From positions 239,981-303,980 of the forward strand of contig NZ_JACHGT010000010.1 in NCBI RefSeq assembly GCF_014202425.1: a DNA stretch of 64,000 nt. The letters run 5' to 3'. The position numbers were made by a program, and so were the translations under genes. How positions within the stretch are numbered: the stretch's first letter is position 1; every line of letters begins with the position of its first letter. The stretch is from Phytomonospora endophytica. GTDB taxonomy: Bacteria > Actinomycetota > Actinomycetes > Mycobacteriales > Micromonosporaceae. This document shows positions 17,093 through 25,809 of the stretch, in pieces. The notes under the pieces are model-generated. The model saw nothing but the letters and a program-made list of their open reading frames with translations, made no database searches and was not told where the DNA came from.

Positions 17093-17988
17093 ACCTGCGA
17101 CTCGCCGACGACGAGGTGTCCTTGCGCGTGACGCGCGAAGACGCCGAACTCCTCCGCTACGTGTACCGCCCCTGGGACGCCCAGCTCGAATCACCGCGTC
17201 CCTACTTCCATCCCCTGCGGACCCTCGGCGGACGCCTCGTCAGCCTCTACCGTCCGCACGACCACGTATGGCACAAGGGAATCGCGCTCTCACTGCCCAA
17301 TGTGGGCAGTGAGAACTTCTGGGGCGGCACGACCTACCGGCGCGGCACCGGCTACGGCCAATACGACAACGACGGATCGATGCGCCACCGCGCCTTCACC
17401 GGCCTGGACACCGAAGGCGCACGCGTCGGCGCCGCCCACGACCTCGACTGGATCACCCAGGACGGCGCGACCATGTTCACCGAACGGCGCCGCTTCGCCG
17501 CCGAGGCCGACGTCCACTCCTGGACGCTGCTGTTCGCCACCGCCTTCACCAACACCGGCACCGAACCCGTCGTCATCGGCAGCCCCACCACCGAAGGCCG
17601 CCACAACGCCGGCTACGGCGGACTCTTCTGGCGCGGCCCGCGCAGTTTCACCGACGGCGTCGTCCGCGTCCCCGGCCGCACCGGCGGCGACGAGCTCATG
17701 GGCGTCCGCGCGCCCTGGGCGGCCTACACCGGCCGCCACGACGAACAGGACGGATCGTCCACCATGGTCTTCGTCGACGGTTCCGGCGGCCCGCCCGTCC
17801 AGTGGTTTATCCGGGCGAACCCCTTCGCCGCCGTCTGCCCGGCACCGTTCTTCGACACCGAGGTCACCGTCGCCCCCGGCGAAACGCTGGCCCTGCGCTA
17901 CGCCGTCGTCATCGCCGACGGCGACCCCGGCGACGACGGCGCACCGGCGCTCGCCACGAAAGGAGCCTCCGCGCTCACCACGTGGTGA
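17089..17988 (+). CDS. PmoA-like DUF6807 protein
   Basis: A 299-aa cytoplasmic protein of the family annotated PmoA (PF14100/DUF6807). Despite the name this family is unrelated to membrane methane monooxygenase and has no established activity. Conserved-looking features are HDHVWHKGIALSLPNVG near residue 60, FWGGTTYRRGTGYGQ, SPTTEGRHNAGYGGLFWRGPR and the C-terminal FFDTEVTVAPGETLALRYAVV, which give a beta-rich fold like sugar epimerase/lyase sandwiches. ATG 17089 has a GGAGAA site and overlaps the oxidoreductase stop. The family commonly travels with Gfo/Idh/MocA genes, as here, so a role in processing an oxidised sugar is plausible but unproven. Confidence 0.8.
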   Translation: MNLRLADDEVSLRVTREDAELLRYVYRPWDAQLESPRPYFHPLRTLGGRLVSLYRPHDHVWHKGIALSLPNVGSENFWGGTTYRRGTGYGQYDNDGSMRHRAFTGLDTEGARVGAAHDLDWITQDGATMFTERRRFAAEADVHSWTLLFATAFTNTGTEPVVIGSPTTEGRHNAGYGGLFWRGPRSFTDGVVRVPGRTGGDELMGVRAPWAAYTGRHDEQDGSSTMVFVDGSGGPPVQWFIRANPFAAVCPAPFFDTEVTVAPGETLALRYAVVIADGDPGDDGAPALATKGASALTTW

Positions 17989-18055
17989 AAGGGGTCTGGC
18001 GCCGGATGATCTTTCGTGCCACGGTGGGCCGCAACCGTCGTTCGAGAGGATCCCC

Positions 18056-19567
18056 ATGCCCGAGCCACTCCGCGCGAGCCTCGCCATCGACCCCGCCGCC
18101 CCCGTCGCCGACGTCGACCCGCGCCTGTTCGGTGCCTTCGTCGAGCACCTCGGACGCTGCGTCTACACCGGTGTCTACGAACCCGGCCACCCCACCGCCG
18201 ACTCCGACGGCCTGCGCACCGACGTCCTCGACCTCATCACCGAACTCGGCCCGACGATGCTGCGCTACCCCGGCGGGAACTTCGTCTCCGGCTACGACTG
18301 GGAGGACGGCGTCGGCCCGAAGGAGTCCCGGCCCCGCCGCCTCGACCTCGCCTGGCGCACGATCGAGACCAACCAGTTCGGCCTCGCCGAGTTCATGCGC
18401 CTGTGCCGCGCGACCGGAACCGAACCGATGATGGCCCTCAACCTCGGCACCCGGGGACTCGCCGAGGCCATCGGACTGGTCGAGTACAGCAACTTCCCCG
18501 GCGGCACCGCCCGCTCCGACCTGCGCAAGGCCCACGGCGACGCCGATCCCTACGGCATCAGACTCTGGTGCCTCGGCAACGAACTCGACGGGCCGTGGCA
18601 GATCGGGCGCCTCAGCGCCGACGAGTACGGGCGGCTCGCCGACCGGACCGCGCGGGCGCTCAAGCAGCTCGACCCCGCCCTGGAACTGGTGGCGTGCGGG
18701 AGTTCCGGGCGTGCGATGCCGACGTTCGGGGAGTGGGAGGCGACGGTCCTGGAGCACACCTACGAGTCGGTCGAGTTCATCTCGGCGCACGCCTACTACG
18801 AGGAGACCGACGGTGATGTCGACAGCTTCCTCGCCTCGGCCGCCGACATGGAGTCCTTCATCGCCGGGACGGTCGCCACGGCCGACGCGGTGGGCGCGAA
18901 ACTGAAGAGCCCCAAACGAATCGCGATCTCCTTCGACGAATGGAACGTCTGGTACTCCAGCACCTGGCACCGCGAAGGCGTCGAGGCCGAGCCGTGGCAG
19001 GTGGCGCCGCGGCAGCTGGAGGACGTGTACAGCGTGACCGACGCCGTCGTGGTCGGGAGTCTGCTGATCACCTTGCTGCGCAACGCCGAGCGCGTGCGAG
19101 CGGCCTGCCTGGCGCAGCTGGTCAACGTGATCGCGCCGATCATGACCGAGCCGAGCGGACCGTCCTGGCGGCAGACGATCTTCCACCCTTTCGCCGAGGC
19201 CTCCCGGTACGGTCGCGGGCGGATCCTGCACGCCGTCGCCGACGGTCCCGCGCACGACACGGCCAAGCACGGCACCGTGCCGCTGCTGCACTCCGTGGCG
19301 GTCGCCGGTGATGACGGGTCGACGACGGTGTTCGCGGTCAACCGGGACACCTCACGGCCGATGAACCTGCGGATCGACACGCGGGGACCCGTCGGCCAGG
19401 TCAGCTGCACGACCCTGGCCGACCCCGACCGGCACGCCCGCAACACACGCGGCGAGCCCGATCGGGTCGCACCCCGGGAGAACAAGGACATCGCGATCAC
19501 CGACGGTGGTGTCGACGTCCTGCTCCCGCCGCTGTCGTGGAACACCGTCCGGATCGCCGCGGCCTGA
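18056..19567 (+). CDS. abfA: GH51 alpha-L-arabinofuranosidase
   Basis: Intracellular family GH51 enzyme of 503 aa that removes alpha-L-arabinofuranosyl units from arabinoxylo- or arabino-oligosaccharides with retention. The acid/base is Glu176 in WCLGNELDGPWQIG and the nucleophile is Glu295 in ISFDEWNVWY, both strict family motifs; LRYPGGNFVSGYDWEDGVGP and SAHAYYEE line the barrel. The C-terminal beta-sandwich ends LPPLSWNTVRIA. There is no signal peptide. ATG 18056 follows GAGAGGA, 67 bases after the DUF6807 gene. It is the last gene of the four-gene operon and is followed by a strong terminator. Confidence 0.95.
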   Translation: MPEPLRASLAIDPAAPVADVDPRLFGAFVEHLGRCVYTGVYEPGHPTADSDGLRTDVLDLITELGPTMLRYPGGNFVSGYDWEDGVGPKESRPRRLDLAWRTIETNQFGLAEFMRLCRATGTEPMMALNLGTRGLAEAIGLVEYSNFPGGTARSDLRKAHGDADPYGIRLWCLGNELDGPWQIGRLSADEYGRLADRTARALKQLDPALELVACGSSGRAMPTFGEWEATVLEHTYESVEFISAHAYYEETDGDVDSFLASAADMESFIAGTVATADAVGAKLKSPKRIAISFDEWNVWYSSTWHREGVEAEPWQVAPRQLEDVYSVTDAVVVGSLLITLLRNAERVRAACLAQLVNVIAPIMTEPSGPSWRQTIFHPFAEASRYGRGRILHAVADGPAHDTAKHGTVPLLHSVAVAGDDGSTTVFAVNRDTSRPMNLRIDTRGPVGQVSCTTLADPDRHARNTRGEPDRVAPRENKDIAITDGGVDVLLPPLSWNTVRIAAA

Positions 19568-19570
19568 CCC

Positions 19571-19600
19571 GTGGTGGGGAGGCACGCGCCTCCCCACCAC
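19571..19600 (+). terminator. Terminator of the GH3-GH51 operon
   Basis: A perfect 13-bp stem (GTGGTGGGGAGGC at 19571-19583 with 19588-19600) with a 4-base loop lies directly after the abfA stop. Confidence 0.85.
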
Positions 19601-19997
19601 CTCAGACGGTCAGGACGACTTCGCCGCTGGAGGCGACGTGGCGCGACATCGTGCAGCCCTCACCCGGCGAGACGGTTCAGGGCGAGCGTTCGTCTTGCCG
19701 GGCGCTCGGTGCGGCCGTTCCGGCGCGGCCGGGCGGGAGCTCCGCTTCGGTTTGGACCTCATGGACGATCTGGTTGAGCTTGACGGCTCCGGCGGATCCG
19801 GCACAAGCAGCTCAAGCCGCGGCGAATGACCAGCACCATCCCCACGCACCGCCGACGCCTCACGTCGATCGCGCGCCGGGCGCTCGCCCTCCCGCTTCGG
19901 CACCTGGCCCGGGCACCGCGTCGCTTCTTCTCTCCCCGACTCAACTTCAAGGAAGCGCCGCGGCGCAGCTGAGGCTGTGCCGTGGCGCCCGGTGAGA
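19601..19997. other. Gene-free stretch with a possible oxidoreductase 3' remnant
   Basis: No convincing gene is seen in these 397 bases. The minus strand at 19602-19640 reads SGEVVLTV-stop, and the DNA at 19594-19625 matches the 3' end of the quinone oxidoreductase gene near 20743-20774 at about 27 of 32 positions. Upstream, the frame is interrupted. It may be the eroded tail of a paralogue or of a duplicated gene end. Confidence 0.35.
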
Positions 19998-20594
19998 TCA
20001 GTTGAAAACGATGGTTCGCTTGAACAGGAAGACGTTGCGGCTGGTCTGGTTGTTCACAGAGGTGCCATCCATCGCCTTTGTTGTGTAAAGCGCATAGGTC
20101 CCGTCCGCCCACGCTTCGCCTCCGCGCAGGAAGCTGACGTACCCGTTTCCGGACGGGTTCCGGTACTGGATCGCACCGCTCGGGAGGTAGATCAGGTTGT
20201 TGTCGGCCATCGACCAAGTGGCGTCCCCAACCTTGCCGTCGGCGCTCAGCCCGCGCGCGGTCTGCCACGCCTTCGTCGCGTCTCTGGTCTGGGTTCCGAA
20301 ACTTCCACTGATGGTCGACTTGTTTGCCGTCAGGAAGCCGTCCACAGCGAGGATGGACTGCCACAGGATCACGGCGTCGGTGTTGCTGCTGTTTGCGCAG
20401 CCGTGGCAGAGGCTTCCGCCAAGGTCGTCGTAGTTGTCATGGAAGTCGTCGGTGAGCGCTCCTGCACCGTCGACCTCAGTGGTCGAAGCGATGCTTGCAT
20501 CGGCGTGGGCGCCTGGCACGTTCGTTACGCCGGCAATGAGTGCTGTGCCGGCGGCGGTCGCCAGTGCGAGCCTTCCAAGCGAGTGTCGACCCAT
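19998..20594 (-). CDS. Secreted peptidoglycan-binding-domain protein
   Basis: A 198-aa exported protein with a signal peptide of about 31 residues (MGRHSLGRLALATAAGTALI then cleavage near GAHA). A PG_binding_1-like repeat follows (DAVILWQSILAVDGFLTANK then GSFGTQTRDATKAWQTARGLSADGKVGDATW, about 73-130). The C-terminal part (about 135-198) is a Tyr/Gly-rich region I do not recognise. LCHGC gives a possible disulfide. No catalytic domain is visible, so a cell-wall-bound or cysteine-linked secreted protein is likely. ATG 20594 follows AGGAAGG; the frame extends upstream without coding character. GC content is clearly lower than around it (31 of 60 bases in 20041-20100), suggesting recent acquisition. 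Confidence 0.75.
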   Translation of the reverse strand: MGRHSLGRLALATAAGTALIAGVTNVPGAHADASIASTTEVDGAGALTDDFHDNYDDLGGSLCHGCANSSNTDAVILWQSILAVDGFLTANKSTISGSFGTQTRDATKAWQTARGLSADGKVGDATWSMADNNLIYLPSGAIQYRNPSGNGYVSFLRGGEAWADGTYALYTTKAMDGTSVNNQTSRNVFLFKRTIVFN

Positions 20595-20747
20595 GTCACG
20601 TGGCCTTCCTGTTGGGCGCCGGGGAAATCCGCGCCGTCGAAACGCCGACGTTAGATCGCTTCGCCACAACGAAGGCACAATCTCGCCACAGCCAACGGAG
20701 CACTGATGCCTGTCTCCCCGCAAGCTCCCGATGGACTCGAAACCACC

Positions 20748-21713
20748 TCAGACGGTGAAGACGACCTTGCCGCGCGCGTGCTCCTGCTCCAGATCGGCGA
20801 TGGCCGCGGGGGCCTCGGCGAGCGGACAGGTGCGTTCGACGGCGGGTGTGATCGCGCCTTCGGCGACCAGCCGGGCGAGGTGGGCGAGGTCCTCACCGTT
20901 CCGCGTCGAGGCGAGCGCCCGCAGTCGCTGCGGCACGAAGGGTCCGCCGGCTCCGATCGCGATCATGCGGCCAAAGGGTCCCCAGAAGGAATCGGAGCCC
21001 CCGCCGGCGGTGAGGTAGGTGCCGCCGGGCTTGATGAGCCGGCGCACCGCCGAGAGCGGGTGGTTTCCGACGAGGTCGAGGATGGCGTCGTAGCGTTCGG
21101 CGGTGTCGGTGAAGTCCTCGCGGTTGTAGTCGACGACGCGTTCTGCGCCCAGCGCGGTGGCCGCTGCGGCGTTGCGGCCGCTGCACACGGCGGTCACGCG
21201 CGCACCGAGCTGCGCGGCGAGCTGGACGGCGAAGGTGCCGACGCCGCCGCTGGCTCCGTTGACGACGACCTTGTGGCCATCGGCGATGCGGCAGACCCGC
21301 AGGGCCTGGAGCGCCGACGTGGCGGCGATCGGGAGCGTCGCGGCGGTCTCGTGCTTCACTCCCTCCGGGATCGCGACGAAGTGGGCGGCGGGTGCCGCGA
21401 CGTACTCGGCGAAGCCGAGCTGGCTCACCTCGCCGACGACCTCGTCGCCGGGTTTCCAGGCCGTGACCTTCGGTCCGACGGCCTCGACCGTTCCGGCCAC
21501 CGCGCGGCCGAGGATGCGCTTCTTCGGGCGGCGCAGTCCGAAGACGAGCCGCAGCATGGGCGGTCTTCCGCGCATGACGACCATGTCGCCGGCGTTGACG
21601 GAGGCGGCCTTGACGCGCACGAGCACATCCCCGGCACCTGGCGAAGGGTCGGGGACCTCGGCGTACCGGAGCAGCTCGGGTGGTCCGTACTTCTCGAAGA
21701 CGATCGCTTTCAC
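20748..21713 (-). CDS. Zinc-independent quinone oxidoreductase/MDR family
   Basis: NADPH-dependent medium-chain reductase of the quinone-oxidoreductase subgroup, 321 aa. It has the GroES-like N-terminal domain (VKAIVFEKYGPPELL, VKAASVNAGDMVVMRG) and a Rossmann domain with VVNGASGGVGTFAVQLAAQLGARVTAVCSG. The structural-zinc cysteine cluster is absent, as expected for this subgroup. GTG 21713 is preferred over GTG 21719 because GAGGAG lies at the right distance only for the former. It probably reduces quinones or enones; the substrate is unknown. It is divergent from a small secreted protein gene. Confidence 0.88.
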   Translation of the reverse strand: MKAIVFEKYGPPELLRYAEVPDPSPGAGDVLVRVKAASVNAGDMVVMRGRPPMLRLVFGLRRPKKRILGRAVAGTVEAVGPKVTAWKPGDEVVGEVSQLGFAEYVAAPAAHFVAIPEGVKHETAATLPIAATSALQALRVCRIADGHKVVVNGASGGVGTFAVQLAAQLGARVTAVCSGRNAAAATALGAERVVDYNREDFTDTAERYDAILDLVGNHPLSAVRRLIKPGGTYLTAGGGSDSFWGPFGRMIAIGAGGPFVPQRLRALASTRNGEDLAHLARLVAEGAITPAVERTCPLAEAPAAIADLEQEHARGKVVFTV

Positions 21714-21978
21714 GCGCACTCCTCGGTGGTGTGGTGGCCTGAAGGACCCACCACCTCCACTGTGGACTGCCCGCGGCCCGCGCGCCTTCACCGAACGGTC
21801 GGGACGAGGGGCGCGAAAGGACGGTCTGGGACCTGTTCCGGCGATCACGGGAGCCGGATCAGGTGGCGGTTGGTCCCGGTCGGGGTGCGGGCCGCCACCG
21901 ACTGTGGGCGAATCATGGGCGCGCTGTGGCGCCGCTGGGCAACATCGGCCCGAACAACCGTTCCGAAGGGGGAAGAGG

Positions 21979-22257
21979 ATGTTGAAGAGGTTCGCCGGCA
22001 TCACGCTGGCGTCGGTGGCGGCACTGGGCACGACCGTCGCCCTGTCGGTGACGCCCGCTCAAGCCGACCCATGGGTGTATGGGGGCGACTCCTACGTCGA
22101 ACCGGATCCGAACGACTCGGGCGGCAAGGACGCCGGATCCTGGATGTACTCCGGCAACGGCAGCTACAGCGTCTCCTTCCAAGCCTATGACGAGAAGCTG
22201 ACCGTCCACGACAACCTCGCGGATGGCGAACGGGCACACGCGCAGGTCAAGATCTAA
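21979..22257 (+). CDS. Small secreted protein of unknown function
   Basis: Not recognised. The product has 92 aa, with a signal peptide of about 30 residues (MLKRFAGITLASVAALGTTV then TPAQA|D). It leaves a mature peptide of about 62 residues rich in Asp, Gly, Ser and Tyr (WVYGGDSYVEPDPNDSGGKD, SWMYSGNGSYSVSFQAYDEK) and without Cys. The mature part looks like a small beta-sheet domain similar in feel to many actinomycete secreted signal or coat proteins. ATG 21979 has a strong GGGGGAAGAGG site. Its stop overlaps the end of the convergent LysR gene by 4 bases. Confidence 0.65.
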   Translation: MLKRFAGITLASVAALGTTVALSVTPAQADPWVYGGDSYVEPDPNDSGGKDAGSWMYSGNGSYSVSFQAYDEKLTVHDNLADGERAHAQVKI

Positions 22258-23177
22258 CCGCCCTCGATGACCCGCACGACCGCGGTCTCGGCCTCGCGGA
22301 CCTCTCGCGCGACCTCCGCGAAGTGCGCCACCGCCGGTGTCCTGCGGCCCCGGCGCCAGGCGACGGCGAGCGTCGAGCCGGGGATGCCGGCGACCGGGAC
22401 GTAGTGCAGCCCGCCTCGTCCGGCGGCGTAGCGCCGCAGCCCGGCGACGGTCACCGCCACGGCGAGACCGGCGGCGACCATCTCCAGTTCCTCGCTCTGC
22501 GAAGAGCTGTGCAGCACGCGATGGGGGAGCGACGGGTCGCGATGGGCGTCCAGCGTCCAAAAGCCCGTCCAGACCGGGTCGGGGGAGCGGCCCACGACCA
22601 ACGGCTCGGCGGCGAGTTCGGCGGCGGTCACCGACTCTCGCGCGGCGAAAGGGTGTCCGGCCGGGACCGCCGCGACCAGGGGCTCGGTGAACAACGGCTC
22701 GCTCTCGATCCCCGGCGCCCCGACGGGCAGCCGGATCAGCGCGACGTCGGCCCGGTCGTCGGCGAGACCCGCCGAAGGATCGTCGAAGCCCGCCTCGCGC
22801 AGTTCGACGCGGACGCGCGGGTGCCGGCGGCCGAACTCGGCCAGGATCGGCGTGGTCAGTTCCAAGGCGGCGCCGATGCAGAAGCCGAGCCGCAGGGTCC
22901 CGATGTCACCGTCGTGCGCCCTGCGCGCGGCCTCGACACCGGCCTCGATGACGTCGAGAGCCCGCCGGGCGGAGGCGACGAACACCGTCCCGGCCTCGGT
23001 CAACGCGACCGTCCTCGTGGTCCGCTCGACGAGCCGGACACCGACCTCGTCCTCCAGCTCCCGGATCTGCTTGCTGAGCGCCTGCTGGGTCAGGAACAGC
23101 CGCGCGGCCGCACGGCTGAAGTGCAGCTCTTCGGCCAGCGTCACGAAATACCGCAGGCGGCGACTGGACACATCCAC
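22254..23177 (-). CDS. LysR-family transcription regulator
   Basis: LysR-type regulator of about 307 aa. It has an N-terminal winged HTH (RRLRYFVTLAEELHFSRAAA, then LTQQALSKQIRELEDEVGVRL) and a type-2 periplasmic-binding effector domain (LRLGFCIGAALELTTPILAEF through the C-terminus). It is divergent from the sugar-lactone oxidase gene at 23279, its most likely target. TACAAT at 23191-23186 lies 8 bases before GTG 23177 and suggests a nearly leaderless message; GTG 23183 is the alternative start. The effector is unknown. Confidence 0.88.
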   Translation of the reverse strand: MDVSSRRLRYFVTLAEELHFSRAAARLFLTQQALSKQIRELEDEVGVRLVERTTRTVALTEAGTVFVASARRALDVIEAGVEAARRAHDGDIGTLRLGFCIGAALELTTPILAEFGRRHPRVRVELREAGFDDPSAGLADDRADVALIRLPVGAPGIESEPLFTEPLVAAVPAGHPFAARESVTAAELAAEPLVVGRSPDPVWTGFWTLDAHRDPSLPHRVLHSSSQSEELEMVAAGLAVAVTVAGLRRYAAGRGGLHYVPVAGIPGSTLAVAWRRGRRTPAVAHFAEVAREVREAETAVVRVIEGG

Positions 23178-23278
23178 AACCACAGATTGTAAGTCCCGGC
23201 CGGAATGGTTGTTTCACTCCGCAGGGCACTCCTGCCAACGTTACCCACATCACAGCGAAGGTGACCTGGAGGTGAACC

Positions 23279-24607
23279 ATGGGCTCGACCGGCACCACAT
23301 GGCGCAACTGGAGCGGCAGCGTGCGCGCCGACCCCGCCCGCGTCGCCGCGCCAGCGAGCACCGCCGAGCTCGCCGAGGTCGTCAAGACCGCCGCCCGTGA
23401 CGGCCTGCGGGTCAAGCCGGTCGGGTCCGGCCACTCCTTCACTCCCATCGCCGTCACCGACGGCGTCCAGCTGCGTCTCGACCGCCTCGCCGGTATCCGC
23501 TCCGCCGACCCCGCCACCGGCTTGGTCACCGTCGACGGTGGTATCTCCCTGCACCGGCTCGGCCCGATCCTCGCCGGGTACGGCCTTGCCATGGAGAACC
23601 TCGGCGACATCGACCGCCAGACCATCACAGGCGCGATCTCCACCGGCACCCACGGCACCGGCGCGCGTTTCGGTGGCATCGCCACCCAGGTACGCGGCCT
23701 CGAACTCGTCCTCGCCGACGGCAGCGTCGTCCACTGCGACGCGCAGGAGCGGCCCGAGCTGTTCGCCGCGGCCCGCGTCGGACTCGGCGCCCTCGGCGTC
23801 ATCACCGCCGTCACTCTCCAGTGCGTCCCCGCCTTCGCCCTGCACGGCGTTGAGGAACCCCTCCCACTCGACCAGGTCCTCGACTCCATCGACGAGCTGG
23901 CCGACGGCAACGACCATTGGGAGTTCTTCTGGTTCCCGCACGGTCGCACCGCGCTGACCAAGCGCCACACCCGGCTGCCCGCCGACACCCCGCTGCGGCC
24001 GGTCGGCGCGCTCCGTCACCTCCTCGACGACGAACTGCTCAGCAACGGGGCCCTCGGCGCGATCATGCAGATCGGCACCGTCTTCCCCCGCACGATCCCG
24101 CCCCTGACGCGCTTCGCCGGCCGCGCGCTTTCCCGCCGGGAGTACACCGACCTGTCCTACCGGGTCTACACCTCGCGCCGCGCGGTCCGCTTCTTCGAAG
24201 GCGAATACGCCGTCCCGCGCGAACACGCCGCCGAGGTACTGCGTGAGATCGCCCGCTGGGTCGACACCCACGACGAGAAGATCTCCTTCCCGCTCGAAGT
24301 CCGCTACGTGGCCGCCGACGACATCCCGCTCGCCCCTACCTTCGAACGCGACAGCGTCTACATCGCCTTCCACCAGTACCGCCGCATGCCCTACCGGCGC
24401 TTCTTCGACGCGATGGAGGACATCCTCGGCGCCGTCGGCGGACGACCGCACTGGGGAAAGATGCACCGCCTCGACGCGGCGAGACTGCGTGAGCTCTACC
24501 CTCACTTCGACGACTTCACCGGCCTGCGCGACGAGCTCGACCCGTCGGGCCTGTTCGCCAACGACCACCTCGACCGCGTCCTCGGCGTGGCACCAGGGAG
24601 GCAGTGA
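23279..24607 (+). CDS. D-arabinono-1,4-lactone/L-gulonolactone oxidase family FAD enzyme
   Basis: FAD-dependent aldonolactone oxidase of the VAO family, 442 aa. The FAD-binding PCMH half includes VKPVGSGHSFTPIAVTDGVQ and GAISTGTHGTGARFGGI, and the C-terminal ALO domain ends with the family signature HWGKMH (about residue 400). Enzymes of this type oxidise aldonolactones or polyols with O2 or a dye acceptor. ATG 23279 is preceded by GGAGG. It is divergent from a LysR gene and overlaps the next gene by one base (TGATG), so the two form an operon. The true substrate (arabinonolactone, gulonolactone, xylitol) is not determined by sequence. Confidence 0.9.
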   Translation: MGSTGTTWRNWSGSVRADPARVAAPASTAELAEVVKTAARDGLRVKPVGSGHSFTPIAVTDGVQLRLDRLAGIRSADPATGLVTVDGGISLHRLGPILAGYGLAMENLGDIDRQTITGAISTGTHGTGARFGGIATQVRGLELVLADGSVVHCDAQERPELFAAARVGLGALGVITAVTLQCVPAFALHGVEEPLPLDQVLDSIDELADGNDHWEFFWFPHGRTALTKRHTRLPADTPLRPVGALRHLLDDELLSNGALGAIMQIGTVFPRTIPPLTRFAGRALSRREYTDLSYRVYTSRRAVRFFEGEYAVPREHAAEVLREIARWVDTHDEKISFPLEVRYVAADDIPLAPTFERDSVYIAFHQYRRMPYRRFFDAMEDILGAVGGRPHWGKMHRLDAARLRELYPHFDDFTGLRDELDPSGLFANDHLDRVLGVAPGRQ

Positions 24608-25782
24608 TGGGCTTCGCCGAACTGCATCGCGCGACCGAGCACCTCCAGCCGCCCTTCGCGGTCGTCGACCTCGGCGCGTTCACCGCCAACGCCGCCGACA
24701 TGGTCGACCGCGCGGGCGGGAAACCCATCCGTCTGGCCAGCAAGTCCGTGCGCTGCCGTGCGCTGACCACGCGGGCCCTGAACACGCCCGGCTTCGCCGG
24801 GATCCTCGCCTACACCCTCCCCGAGGCGATCTGGCTGGCCGGCGACTGCGGCGACGTGCTCGTCGCATACCCGACCGTCGACACCGAGGCCCTGCGCGAA
24901 CTCGGCGCGTCGGAACGGCTCGCGTCGCGCGTGACGCTGATGGCCGACGACCCCGCGCAGCTCGACCTCATCGCCGCCGCCGTCGGCGAGAACGCCCAAC
25001 CGATCCGGATCTGCCTCGATCTCGACGCGTCCCTGCGACTGCTCGGCGGCCGCGTACACCTGGGCGCCCGCCGCTCGCCCGTGCACAGCCCGGAGGCGGC
25101 CCGCGAACTCGCACGGGCCATTGTGGACCGTCCCGGCTTCCGGCTTGTCGGCGTCATGTCCTACGAGGCGCAGACCGCCGGACGCGGCGACAACGCGCCA
25201 GGACTCGAACGCCACGCCGTCCGGGTCGTGCAGCGGATCTCCCGGCGCGAGCTGAGCCGGCGCCGGGCGGCCGCCGTCGCCGCCGTTGGTGAGATCGCGC
25301 CGCTGGAGTTCGTCAACGGCGGCGGCACCGGCAGCCTGGAGACGACCGCCGCGGAGGACGCCGTCACCGAACTCGGCGCGGGCTCCGGACTCTACGGATC
25401 GACGCTCTTCGACACCTACCGTGCCTTTCGCCCCCGCCCGGCGGCCTTCTTCGCGCTGCCCGTGACCCGCGTCCCGGGGCCCGGCCACGTGACCGTCCTA
25501 GGTGGAGGGTGGATCGCCTCCGGCGCTGCCGGCCGAGACCGGCTCCCGACACCCGTGTGGCCCGAAGGCCTGGCGCTCACCGGAATGGAAGGCGCGGGGG
25601 AGGTCCAGACACCCCTGACGGGCAAGGGCACGGCGGGCCTGCGGATCGGTGACCGCGTCTGGTTCCGCCACACCAAGGCCGGCGAACTGTGCGAACACGT
25701 CAACGAACTGCATCTGGTCGACGGCGACGCGATCACCGAGAGCGTGCCGACGTACCGGGGGGAGGGGTTCGCGTTCCTGTGA
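24607..25782 (+). CDS. PLP-dependent alanine-racemase-fold amino-acid deaminase/aldolase
   Basis: A 391-aa fold-type III PLP enzyme. The alanine-racemase-like barrel begins FAVVDLGAFTANAADMVDRA, and the PLP Lys is Lys46 in IRLASKSVRC. A phosphate-binding stretch FVNGGGTGSLE and the C-terminal D-serine dehydratase-like domain (GLRIGDRVWFRHTKAGELCEHVNEL) carry the probable metal-binding His/Cys pair. Relatives include D-threonine aldolase and D-serine deaminase. The ATG at 24607 overlaps the oxidase stop (TGATG) and is preceded by GGGAGG. Pairing with an aldonolactone oxidase recurs in actinomycetes from memory, but I know of no shared pathway for it. Confidence 0.82.
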   Translation: MGFAELHRATEHLQPPFAVVDLGAFTANAADMVDRAGGKPIRLASKSVRCRALTTRALNTPGFAGILAYTLPEAIWLAGDCGDVLVAYPTVDTEALRELGASERLASRVTLMADDPAQLDLIAAAVGENAQPIRICLDLDASLRLLGGRVHLGARRSPVHSPEAARELARAIVDRPGFRLVGVMSYEAQTAGRGDNAPGLERHAVRVVQRISRRELSRRRAAAVAAVGEIAPLEFVNGGGTGSLETTAAEDAVTELGAGSGLYGSTLFDTYRAFRPRPAAFFALPVTRVPGPGHVTVLGGGWIASGAAGRDRLPTPVWPEGLALTGMEGAGEVQTPLTGKGTAGLRIGDRVWFRHTKAGELCEHVNELHLVDGDAITESVPTYRGEGFAFL

Positions 25783-25809
25783 GCTCCCGGAACGCGGCCC
25801 GTGCTCCCC

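Noticed and set aside
19759..20364. A minus-strand frame through 19759-20364 as a gene
   Set aside because: It overlaps the secreted peptidoglycan-binding gene in another frame, is Arg-rich and has no ribosome site; the 19998-20594 frame has a signal peptide and AGGAAGG.
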